A stretch of 39,758 nucleotides of DNA, taken from positions 1 through 39,758 of the forward strand of contig ONRZ01000041.1 of NCBI GenBank assembly GCA_900320345.1, written 5' to 3'. The notes under the pieces were generated by a model, which saw only the letters and a program-made list of their open reading frames with translations, had not been told where the DNA came from and did no database searches. Shown here piece by piece: positions 17,487 through 25,097 of this stretch. Both the position numbers and the translations under genes were made by a program. The first letter of the stretch is position 1. Each line of letters starts with the position of its first letter. This DNA is from an uncultured Lachnospiraceae bacterium. Its GTDB lineage: Bacteria; Bacillota; Clostridia; Lachnospirales; Lachnospiraceae.

Positions 17487-17513
17487 GCCCATGCGGACAT
17501 ACCTTTTTTATTT
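17487..17513. repeat. Right REP-like inverted repeat of accessory island
   Basis: On the minus strand this reads AAATAAAAAAGGTATGTCC then GCATGGGC, able to fold GTCC against GGGC. It matches the left copy at 13690-13714 in inverse orientation and lies 12 bp past the relic stop codon of thrC. Confidence 0.5.
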
Positions 17514-17525
17514 CCCGTAAAATGT

Positions 17526-17579
17526 TCACTGCTTTATCAGGCTGTTTCTTACAAGCTCTTTCATTTCGGCCACTTCACA
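17526..17579 (-). other. Out-of-frame relic of the thrC C terminus
   Basis: In the frame shifted from the thrC ORF these bases encode CEVAEMKELVRNSLIKQ and a stop. Threonine synthases of this type normally end with such a Cys/Ile-Glu-x-x-x-Met helix. The bases overlap the premature TGA at 17575, so a deletion removed the preceding conserved segment and shifted the frame. Confidence 0.7.
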
Positions 17580-18960
17580 TACGGTAAGAGATGGCACTCA
17601 GTTCATCAACAAGTTTGAAATCATCGGTTTCATCATTTTCTTTACCGATCGCCCTCATAACGTTCCTTGTAAACTTATATGGGCTTGCCGTCGAAATGAT
17701 GACGCTCCTGTTCTCATCATGAGCCCCCGCTTTGTACTTGCGGTCTGCCGCAGCGGCAACCGCCGTATGTGTATCTATCACATATCCCGTTTCCTTATAT
17801 ATGGAATCGATGGTCTCAAAAACTTCATCCTCGCCTGCATATGCTCCGTAAAAATCCTTAAGCCCTTCCTTCATCTTATCATCGATCTCATAGCGCCCGT
17901 TTTTCTCAAGGCTTCTCATAAGGTCTGCGTTTTTCTTCGGATCACACCCTCCGATAAAATATATAAGTCTCTCCAGGTTGCTGGATATAAGGATATCCAT
18001 CGAAGGCGAAGTCGTAAGGATAAACTCCCTGTTCCTGTCGTAATCACCTGTATTGAAGAAATCGTATAAAACCTTATTTTCATTGGATGCACAGATGAGC
18101 TTACCTATAGGGAGCCCCATCTGTTTTGCGTAAAAAGCGGCAAGTATATTACCGAAATTCCCTGTGGGAACGGTAAAATCAAGCTTATCGCCGGCTTTAA
18201 TATGTCCACCCTTTACCATTCGGCCGTATGCATATACATAATATGAAACCTGAGGGATGAGACGTCCGATATTAATCGAATTGGCTGATGAAAAACAAAA
18301 TCCCTCACTGTTAAGCTCTGCCTTAAGCTCCTCATCATTGAATATAGCCTTGACTCCGCTCTGGCAGTCGTCAAAGTTGCCCTTAACACCGACAACCTTC
18401 GTGTTTTTTCCCTTCTCTGTCACCATCTGCAGTTCCTGTATCCTGCTGACTCCGCCCTTGGGATAAAAAACGATGATCCTTGTCCCCGGCACATCCGCAA
18501 ATCCGGCCAAAGCAGCCTTACCCGTATCACCCGATGTCGCAGTAAGGATCACAACTTCCTTATCCACATTATTCTTCTTTAGTGCGGTCGTAAGCAGATA
18601 CGGCAGAATGGAAAGCGCCATGTCCTTAAACGCTATCGTCCTTCCATGGAACAGTTCGAGAAAATACATATCGCCCTTCTTTACAAGCGGCGCTATCTCC
18701 TCATCATCGAACTTCTCATCATAAGCGCTGTTTATACAATATAGAAGTTCCTCCTTCGTATAATCGGTGAGGAACTCCTTCATGACCTCATATGCTGTCT
18801 CCCTGTATGAAAGCTCCGGAAGTCTGTCAAGGCTTATATTAAGCCTGGGGAAGCTTTCCGGCACAAACAGGCCGCCATCATCACACAAGCCCTTGATGAC
18901 TGCCCTGGAAGCAGTTACTCCGGATTCCCCGCCTCTGGTACTCCTGTATAAAATGTCCAT
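17575..18960 (-). CDS. thrC: Threonine synthase, C-terminally truncated
   Basis: 461 residues; clostridial ThrC is about 490-500. This PLP enzyme converts O-phosphohomoserine to threonine. Landmarks are LYRSTRG at the start, the PLP lysine in GRTIAFKDMALS near residue 110, ATSGDTGKAALAG near 145, SSANSINIGRLIPQ near 220 and the glycine-rich PLP phosphate region FTVPTGNFGN near 260. The frame stops after LSAISYRM. The missing 25 or so residues (normally a Pro-containing loop and a Pro-Val-x-His strand) plus the relic tail at 17526-17579 account for the length difference. The catalytic core is complete, so residual activity is possible but stability is doubtful. It is the last gene of the long minus-strand run, 15 bp after a small membrane peptide. 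Confidence 0.92.
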   Translation of the reverse strand: MDILYRSTRGGESGVTASRAVIKGLCDDGGLFVPESFPRLNISLDRLPELSYRETAYEVMKEFLTDYTKEELLYCINSAYDEKFDDEEIAPLVKKGDMYFLELFHGRTIAFKDMALSILPYLLTTALKKNNVDKEVVILTATSGDTGKAALAGFADVPGTRIIVFYPKGGVSRIQELQMVTEKGKNTKVVGVKGNFDDCQSGVKAIFNDEELKAELNSEGFCFSSANSINIGRLIPQVSYYVYAYGRMVKGGHIKAGDKLDFTVPTGNFGNILAAFYAKQMGLPIGKLICASNENKVLYDFFNTGDYDRNREFILTTSPSMDILISSNLERLIYFIGGCDPKKNADLMRSLEKNGRYEIDDKMKEGLKDFYGAYAGEDEVFETIDSIYKETGYVIDTHTAVAAAADRKYKAGAHDENRSVIISTASPYKFTRNVMRAIGKENDETDDFKLVDELSAISYRM

Positions 18961-18975
18961 ATCTTCGCTCCGTTC

Positions 18976-19128
18976 CTATTCCTGCTTTTCATTCTCCGCA
19001 TTCGCGGCTTCTTTAGCATTCTTCCTGTCCCTTAATTTCTTTCCGGTAAAACCGCCGCATATCGCTACTGCAACCATTATCACCACAAGCAGCAGATAAC
19101 TTATAAACGAATTGAAAAAACTTACCAT
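18976..19128 (-). CDS. Small single-span membrane peptide, 50 aa
   Basis: ATG at 19128 with GGAGGAAAC immediately upstream, stop TAG at 18976. Residues 8-25 form one strongly hydrophobic helix (ISYLLLVVIMVAVAICGG), followed by GKKLRDRKNAKEAANAENEKQE, a basic then Glu/Ala-rich tail. The positive side after the helix predicts the C terminus in the cytoplasm. It sits between rnhA (38 bp) and thrC (15 bp) on the same strand. No family recognised; function unknown. The good ribosome binding site and coding-like composition support it. Confidence 0.7.
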   Translation of the reverse strand: MVSFFNSFISYLLLVVIMVAVAICGGFTGKKLRDRKNAKEAANAENEKQE

Positions 19129-19166
19129 TACCGTTTCCTCCTTAATCTATCTAAGAACTATACCAT

Positions 19167-19640
19167 TCACTGAGCGATATCGTCAAGCAGGTCGTCTCCG
19201 TCCGCAGCAGACGTTGCCAGTGTGTCACATCTTTCATTCTCGGGATGCCCGTCATGTCCCTTGACCCATGTAAAAGTCACCGTGTGCTGTTCCATGGCCT
19301 TAAGCAGCCTGTTCCACAGATCCGGATTTAAGACCGGCTTTTTCTGAGATGTGCGCCAGTTGTTCTTCTTCCATTTGTCTATCCAATGCTGATTGAAAGC
19401 ATCCGTAACATATTTGGAATCCGATATCACCTCCACCTCACACGGCTTTTTAAGCGCCTCCATTCCCACAATGACCGCCATTAATTCCATTCGGTTATTG
19501 GTGGTTTTCTTATAGCCTGCGGAAAACTCCTTCTCGTGGAGTTCGCCGCCCGGATCGACATAGTGTAATATCGTGCCGTAACCGCCCGGCCCTTCGGGAT
19601 TGCTCCTTGCCGAGCCGTCCGTATACATCGTTACCTTCAT
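19167..19640 (-). CDS. rnhA: Ribonuclease HI
   Basis: 157 residues, the standard length. It cuts RNA in RNA-DNA hybrids. The four acidic metal ligands are present: Asp in [12 protein letters not shown], Glu in NNRMELMAV near residue 52, Asp in VISDSKYV near 74 and the last Asp in NERCDTLA near 138, with the catalytic His in KGHDGHPEN. The basic handle region [13 protein letters not shown] is retained. It follows the MutS-like gene by 70 bp within the long minus-strand run. Identity is clear. Confidence 0.96.
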   Translation of the reverse strand: MKVTMYTDGSARSNPEGPGGYGTILHYVDPGGELHEKEFSAGYKKTTNNRMELMAVIVGMEALKKPCEVEVISDSKYVTDAFNQHWIDKWKKNNWRTSQKKPVLNPDLWNRLLKAMEQHTVTFTWVKGHDGHPENERCDTLATSAADGDDLLDDIAQ

Positions 19641-19710
19641 ATCCTGTCACTTTCCATACTTTATATTTTCCGTGATCCCAACATACTGCGGTGAAAATAA
19701 GATCATCGTA

Positions 19711-21405
19711 CTACGCGGTCCCCCATTCACCTGTACGGGTAAATTCTTCAACCATCTGTTCCGCATCCGATATAAGCTTCTTATCATAGTCCATAACGCC
19801 CAGAAGCTTTATCGCATTTCTTGAATGCGCTCTTCCCGTTTTCAGAAGATAATTGAACTTAACATCATCCTCTTCTATCTCTTCGTCAAAATGATAATTC
19901 GTGTATTTACCTTCCAGTATCCTTGTTAGCTCTATATCATGCGTAGCAGCAAAAGTAATGTAGTCGGGTCTGTTGAGGCTCTTAAGTATCTGTGTCGAAG
20001 CCGCTATCCTCTCTATCGTATTCGTGCCCCTTAACACTTCATCGATACAGCATAATACCGGCACACCTTCCTTACCCGCATCGATTATCCTCTTAATCGA
20101 TTTTATCTCGACTATGAAATAACTCTCACCGTTCCTTATGCTGTCCGAAAGAGCCATTGATGTAAATATCATAAAACGGGATGCCCTGTACGATGAAGCG
20201 GGAACATATCCGAGTGTCTGTGCCATCAGTGCAGCAATGGTAACAGTTTTAAGAAAGGTTGATTTTCCCGAAGCGTTCGATCCCGTAAGTAGTATAGGGC
20301 CATCGGCGCTTATACTGTTCGGTACCGGCTCATTTAGCATCGGATGTACGCATTCACGAACTTCGTAAACCGCCTTATCACCTTCAACGAACTGCGGAAC
20401 GCAGGAACGGTCAAGGCTCCTTTTATACGATCCTGCAGCGATCGATGCGTCAATTGTGCCTATTATCGAACGGATACGGTCTATGTCATTCACATGGAGC
20501 TTTAACTGTCTGATCAGTCTGTTTATCATTATCAGGTCCACATGAAAGAACATCTTGATATATTCAACGAGAAGCATTATCGGATTATCCATCGAAACCG
20601 TTCCCGAAGATATCCATATTGCCTTTCTCTGTATATTTACAAGAGGAGCACTGCTCTCAATAAGCTTTTCAATATCATCCCTCAATACCTCGATGCCCGA
20701 CTTGTTAAAGTTCTCGCAGGCCTTCAGCATTCTGGCCGTATAATTGAATGTGACCACAACGGGATCTATCGCTTTCTTCTTTACAAGATATGTACCTATG
20801 GATGCTATCGCCGCAACAATGAGCATGAGCACACCGGCTGCCGGCATTATAAAGATAAGCGCTATGGACACAAGCATAAGTCCGGCCATGATATAATGCT
20901 GCATATTGGATTCAGGCTCCAGACCGTATACATATTCAAATATCTTCGTTACCGAAGTCTTCCTGTATATTCCGATCGAGTGGAGTATCTCCTGTACCTT
21001 CAGCCTGTCATCATCATGCGAATCGAAATATTCCATCAGCCGGGTAAAATGTATCACACCGGCATCTTCCGCAAGAGCCGGCGTATGCAGTCTGTGATAC
21101 AGTTCCTCTTCTCCAACCGCGCTGCAGCATGTATCCATCTTCACAAAGATATCATCCATGCCAAGATCGTTCCACGTTATCTCATCAATACTGAAACGGT
21201 CCTTCTTATCGGACTCTTTGCTCTTATGATACATACTTATATGATCTATCTCATCCCGGGTCAGTGACTGATCGTTCTGAGTCCCGTAACTTTCCCTGAG
21301 CCAATTAAGACGTATCTTTTTCTGCTGCTTTTCCCTTGCGCTGCCCGTTAAAAATACTATTATGACGATTATGGCAACGACCAGTACTACTCCCATATAC
21401 TGCAT
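19711..21405 (-). CDS. Membrane-anchored MutS-like ATPase
   Basis: 564 residues. A transmembrane helix occupies residues 2-20 and a second hydrophobic pair lies near 170-215. The middle is the helical MutS core/clamp-like region, and the C-terminal 200 residues are the MutS ATPase: Walker A TGSNASGKSTFL near residue 375, FTSMALSDSIRNGES, Walker B VLCCIDEVLRGTNTIER near 455 and the ATHD switch (FAATHDIELT). There is no mismatch-recognition domain I and no Smr nuclease, so it should not be classical MutS. Such membrane versions occur widely in Clostridia with unknown role. Its ATG shares one base with the stop of the amidohydrolase gene (TGATG), implying coupled translation. Confidence 0.88.
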   Translation of the reverse strand: MQYMGVVLVVAIIVIIVFLTGSAREKQQKKIRLNWLRESYGTQNDQSLTRDEIDHISMYHKSKESDKKDRFSIDEITWNDLGMDDIFVKMDTCCSAVGEEELYHRLHTPALAEDAGVIHFTRLMEYFDSHDDDRLKVQEILHSIGIYRKTSVTKIFEYVYGLEPESNMQHYIMAGLMLVSIALIFIMPAAGVLMLIVAAIASIGTYLVKKKAIDPVVVTFNYTARMLKACENFNKSGIEVLRDDIEKLIESSAPLVNIQRKAIWISSGTVSMDNPIMLLVEYIKMFFHVDLIMINRLIRQLKLHVNDIDRIRSIIGTIDASIAAGSYKRSLDRSCVPQFVEGDKAVYEVRECVHPMLNEPVPNSISADGPILLTGSNASGKSTFLKTVTIAALMAQTLGYVPASSYRASRFMIFTSMALSDSIRNGESYFIVEIKSIKRIIDAGKEGVPVLCCIDEVLRGTNTIERIAASTQILKSLNRPDYITFAATHDIELTRILEGKYTNYHFDEEIEEDDVKFNYLLKTGRAHSRNAIKLLGVMDYDKKLISDAEQMVEEFTRTGEWGTA

Positions 21406-22691
21406 CAGAACAACCTCTTCTGTATTGCCCCCGCAGCCTTATATATCTCGCCCGGAGTCATTCCGACATTGAACTTTCCGTCTTCATACAGGATACTTCC
21501 GTGTATCATAGTAAGCTTTACGTTCTGCTTGCTCCCGCTGTATACAAGATTATTGGGTATATCGTTTATCGGCTGCATATTCGGCTGTTTAAGATCGATC
21601 ATTATAAGATCCGCTTCCTTGCCTTCCGCAAGCACATCGCAGTCATCAAGTCCCATCGCCTTTGCGCCGTTTACCGTTGCCATCTTAAGAACTTCCATCC
21701 CGTTTACGACTGATGCATCCTTCTCCCTTAGCTTTGCAAGGCCCGTAACAAGGAACATCTCACGGAACATATCCAGACAGTTATTGGATGAAGGGCCGTC
21801 TGTTCCTATCGCAACATTTATCCCTTCATCAAGGAATCTCTTGACCGGTGCTATTCCGCTTGCAAGTTTTGTATTGGAGCCGGGATTGGTAACTGCCGTA
21901 AGAGAGCGCTTCTTGAATATCTCAATGTCTTCGTCAGACATATGGCAGCAATGATATCCACCGCCTCCGAAATCAAAAAGTCCGAGCGAATCAAGAAATA
22001 CCGTGGGTGTCATCCCATATCTTTCCTTGCATTCCTCAACCTCCCTGACTGTCTCCGAATTATGCGTAAACATGGGTGCGCTGTATTTATGAGCAAGTTC
22101 GGACAGCTTCTCGAGCAGCTCCCTGTCGCAAGTATACTCGGCATGGAAACCCATCATATAACTTGACAGCGGATGTTTTCCGTTAAGCCTGTTATATCTG
22201 TCCTCAAACACTTCAAGCGAAGGACCGAACTTGTTGATCCCGCTTACCTGTACGACTCTCATACCGGTTTCTTCGCAGGCTTTCGCTATTGCGTCCGGCG
22301 AAAGATACATGTCCATGATCGCCGTGATACCGGATGTGAGATACTCAAGGACAGCAAGTTTGGTGAGCAGCCCGCAGTCTTCATCCGTCATTTTGGCTTC
22401 AAGAGGAAAGATCTTGGTCTCAAGCCATTCCTGCAGCGGAAGACCGTCCGCATATGAACGCATGAGCGTCATTCCCGAGTGGGTATGAGCATCCTTGAAT
22501 CCCGGCATGAGAAGATTACCGTCGCAGTCGATATTGCGTGTGAACTTCTTATTAAGCTTTTCTCTCTCCTCTTCAGGCATGGCTGCTCCGACATATGTTA
22601 TCTTACTGTCTTCCACCCACAGCTCACCGTCAAATATGTCCTGCCCTTCTACCATCGAAAGTATCCGCGCATTAAAAAAACGTATATTCAT
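21405..22691 (-). CDS. Amidohydrolase, MTA/SAH (methylthioadenosine/adenosylhomocysteine) deaminase type
   Basis: 428 residues of the metal-dependent amidohydrolase superfamily, ATZ/TRZ-like deaminase branch. Metal-binding motifs: HxH in KDAHTHSGMT near residue 67, His in MGFHAEYT, His in GGYHCCHMSDED, and the Asp in VAIGTDGPSSNN near residue 303. Beta-rich N- and C-terminal pieces form the urease-like composite domain. The nearest characterised members deaminate adenosine derivatives (MTA, SAH, 5'-deoxyadenosine) or guanine. Location after PNP, BMP lipoprotein and cytidine deaminase supports a purine nucleoside substrate. GGAGAGAAG precedes the ATG. Substrate choice is inference. Confidence 0.88.
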   Translation of the reverse strand: MNIRFFNARILSMVEGQDIFDGELWVEDSKITYVGAAMPEEEREKLNKKFTRNIDCDGNLLMPGFKDAHTHSGMTLMRSYADGLPLQEWLETKIFPLEAKMTDEDCGLLTKLAVLEYLTSGITAIMDMYLSPDAIAKACEETGMRVVQVSGINKFGPSLEVFEDRYNRLNGKHPLSSYMMGFHAEYTCDRELLEKLSELAHKYSAPMFTHNSETVREVEECKERYGMTPTVFLDSLGLFDFGGGGYHCCHMSDEDIEIFKKRSLTAVTNPGSNTKLASGIAPVKRFLDEGINVAIGTDGPSSNNCLDMFREMFLVTGLAKLREKDASVVNGMEVLKMATVNGAKAMGLDDCDVLAEGKEADLIMIDLKQPNMQPINDIPNNLVYSGSKQNVKLTMIHGSILYEDGKFNVGMTPGEIYKAAGAIQKRLF

Positions 22692-22741
22692 CTTCTCTCC
22701 TTCCCCGATCCGTCGCTAAACCGGATCCGATCAAGTAAATT

Positions 22742-23158
22742 TTATATGATACTGTCCGGGCCGAAGCTGTCAGGCAGCAGTTGTGACAGGGTGAATTCCC
22801 TGTAGTCTTCCTCGCTTCGTGCCACTATCACTCTGAATAATTCGGGAACGCAGAATTCTCGCATAACCTGTCGGCATGCGCCGCATGGGAAAGCATAATC
22901 CTGAGTCTCATCACCGTCACCGATCCCGCCTACTATGGCTATCGCCTCAAAATCCTGTCTGCCTTCCGAGACAGCCTTGAAAAATGCTGTCCTCTCCGCA
23001 CAGTTGCACAGACCGTATGATGAATTTTCTATATTACAGCCTCCGGTTATCTTCCCGTCCCTGCCATAAAGTGCAGCTCCGACTCTGTATTTTGAATAAG
23101 GTGCATATGCACTTCTTCTTGCCTCAAAGGCAGCTCTGATCAGTTTTGCATTATCCAT
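22742..23158 (-). CDS. cdd: Cytidine deaminase (tetrameric type)
   Basis: 138 residues, the length of the small homotetrameric enzyme that converts cytidine or deoxycytidine to uridine forms. The zinc site is complete: CNCAERTAFF (Cys ligand and catalytic Glu, near residues 52-55) and FPCGACRQVM (two Cys, near 87-90). The nucleoside-binding segment GGCNIENSSYG is present. It overlaps the end of the BMP lipoprotein gene by 8 bp, so the two are coupled, and it belongs to the nucleoside salvage set. Normal C terminus; identity is secure. Confidence 0.96.
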   Translation of the reverse strand: MDNAKLIRAAFEARRSAYAPYSKYRVGAALYGRDGKITGGCNIENSSYGLCNCAERTAFFKAVSEGRQDFEAIAIVGGIGDGDETQDYAFPCGACRQVMREFCVPELFRVIVARSEEDYREFTLSQLLPDSFGPDSII

Positions 23159-24218
23159 TGTTAAGCTCCAGATAGTATACTTCAGTGTTCATAAGTTCAA
23201 GATCCGACGTGTTCCCGTAGGCAACGGAAGCATAAGGAACTATCCTTCCGCTTGCAAGCTGTGAAAATATCGCATCATACTCAACCTGCGAAAATACATC
23301 GAAGCGGGAGTTCTCCATTTCAAGTGCGATACCGTTGTTTGCGGCATTCATCTCTACTACCTCTCCGCCTTTTAACGTACCGTTATAATAACTGCCAAGA
23401 CAGTTATATACGGCATTTGTGAGCATTTTCTCGGCAGAAGTGATCACCGTGTCCGACATAGTGCTCTGGTCGATATCAACACCTATCACCTTGCCTCCGT
23501 TTTCTTCCGCTGCGCTCATTACCGACCTGCCCATGGCTCCTCCGCAGGCAAAGATCACCTGTGTGCCTCCCTTATACCATGCGCTCGTCATGTTCTTTAC
23601 TTCATCACTCTCTATGAAAGTATTGGCATAACAGTATTTTACCGTTACGTTAACGCCCATCTCTATGGCGGCATAATCTGCTCCCTGTACAAACCCGTAA
23701 CCGAACTGGATTATGGAATCCTGGTTTGTCCCGCCGACAAAGCCGAGTTCCGTGTTCCCGTCACGGACTGCCGAATATCCCGCAAGGAAACCGGCCTGCT
23801 CTTCGGAAAACATCACGGGGATGGTATTCTCCTTAATGGTAAGATCATCTCCGGCAACATTATGCGGCTCACCGTCAAGCAGTATGAATTCAACCTTGGG
23901 ATACTTCTTCTGCGCAATATATATAGCCTCTTCAAAAAGAACACCCGGACATACGACCACATCGGCTCCGTCACGTACGGCCGACTTGATATTCTTAAGA
24001 TATGCATCCGTAGTTGCGCCGTCGGGTTCATATACCTTGCTGGTCTTACCCGTTGAATCGGTAAAACTTACTACTCCTTCATATGCCCCCTGGTTAAAGG
24101 AACCGTCATTTATCGTTCCCATATCCGTAACAAAGGCTATGTCTATGCCCTTACCGCATCCCGCAAGGGCAAACGCCGTTAACAGTACGGAAAGGACGTA
24201 TGATATTCTTTTTGTCAT
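23151..24218 (-). CDS. BMP-family (PnrA-like) nucleoside-binding lipoprotein
   Basis: 355 residues from the ATG at 24218, chosen because GGAGGAAA lies 8 bp upstream; an earlier in-frame ATG lies within that site. The N terminus TKRISYVLSVLLTAFALAGCGK is a lipoprotein signal with lipobox LAGC. The mature part has the BMP signature VTDMGTINDGSFNQGAYEGV and two Rossmann-like lobes, including FVGGTNQDSI and IFACGGAMGRSVM. Characterised relatives (PnrA, Med-like) bind purine nucleosides outside the membrane for an ABC transporter. No ATPase or permease is adjacent, so the transporter must be encoded elsewhere or the protein acts as a sensor. PNP is 31 bp upstream and cdd overlaps downstream. Confidence 0.9.
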   Translation of the reverse strand: MTKRISYVLSVLLTAFALAGCGKGIDIAFVTDMGTINDGSFNQGAYEGVVSFTDSTGKTSKVYEPDGATTDAYLKNIKSAVRDGADVVVCPGVLFEEAIYIAQKKYPKVEFILLDGEPHNVAGDDLTIKENTIPVMFSEEQAGFLAGYSAVRDGNTELGFVGGTNQDSIIQFGYGFVQGADYAAIEMGVNVTVKYCYANTFIESDEVKNMTSAWYKGGTQVIFACGGAMGRSVMSAAEENGGKVIGVDIDQSTMSDTVITSAEKMLTNAVYNCLGSYYNGTLKGGEVVEMNAANNGIALEMENSRFDVFSQVEYDAIFSQLASGRIVPYASVAYGNTSDLELMNTEVYYLELNNG

Positions 24219-24249
24219 AAAACCTGTTTCCTCCATCAGACCGGGATGA

Positions 24250-25080
24250 TCACAGCTTACCGAAACGGCTGATCGACTCGGTTACAAGCTTCTTGAACAA
24301 AGGTGCGGCAGCATTGGCGGCAGCCTGTACTTCATCATGTGTGAGCGGATTCGGTGACAGTCCCGCCGCAAGGTTGCATACGCAGGAGATACCGCATATC
24401 CTCATACCGCAATGATTGGCGGCGATTGCTTCTACAACCGTACTCATTCCCACGGCATCGGCTCCGAGCGCTTTAAACATCCGTATCTCAGCCGGGCTTT
24501 CGAAGGAAGGCCCTGTAGTCTGGATATATACGCCCTCTTTTATTTTTATTGAAAGATCCGAAGCTGATGATCTTATGATATTGCACAGTTCTTCATCGTA
24601 AACCTTGCTCATATCAGGGAATCTGGTTCCCAGTTCTTCTATGTTCTGTCCTATGAGCGGATTTGGTGCGAAATTAGAAATATGATCCGTTATCAGCATG
24701 AAATCTCCGGCTGTAAGATCAAGGTTGATGCCTCCGGATGCGTTTGTAAGGAAAAGTATATCCGCGCCCATCATTTTCATAAGTCTCGTCGGGAGCACAA
24801 CATCGGTCACGGGATATCCTTCATAATAATGCACCCTTCCCTGCATGCACACAACTGGTACATCGTTAACATATCCGAAAATGAACTGTCCCTTATGCCC
24901 CGGTACCGTGGACACGGGAAAATCCGCTATCTCATTATACGGAAGCGAGGATACCACCTTAATGTCATTCCCGTAATCTCCGAGACCGGATCCTAAGACA
25001 AGCGCAACCTTCGGTTTAAACGGTACCCTGTCCTTTATACTCTCATAACATTTTAAAACCTTGGAATAAACTTCATTCAT
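24250..25080 (-). CDS. punA: Purine nucleoside phosphorylase (trimeric, inosine/guanosine type)
   Basis: 276 residues. It cleaves inosine, guanosine and deoxy forms with phosphate to base and ribose-1-phosphate. Recognisable regions: the phosphate loop VLGSGLGDYG near residue 28, GHKGQFIFGYV (His), QGRVHYYEGY near 85, the NASGGIN loop near 115, and the base-specific TTGPSFESPAEIRMFKALGADAVGMSTVVEAIAA with the catalytic Glu/Met. The C-terminal HDEVQAAANAAAP segment is normal. GGAGG precedes the ATG. It begins the salvage genes, 17 bp after a large sensor kinase gene, in the same transcriptional direction. Confidence 0.96.
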   Translation of the reverse strand: MNEVYSKVLKCYESIKDRVPFKPKVALVLGSGLGDYGNDIKVVSSLPYNEIADFPVSTVPGHKGQFIFGYVNDVPVVCMQGRVHYYEGYPVTDVVLPTRLMKMMGADILFLTNASGGINLDLTAGDFMLITDHISNFAPNPLIGQNIEELGTRFPDMSKVYDEELCNIIRSSASDLSIKIKEGVYIQTTGPSFESPAEIRMFKALGADAVGMSTVVEAIAANHCGMRICGISCVCNLAAGLSPNPLTHDEVQAAANAAAPLFKKLVTESISRFGKL

Positions 25081-25097
25081 GATAAAACCTCCATTTA

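Noticed and set aside
20542..21267. 241-codon plus-strand open frame opposite the MutS-like gene
   Set aside because: Basic, low-complexity composition typical of the reverse strand of a coding region; the minus-strand gene has clear ATPase motifs.
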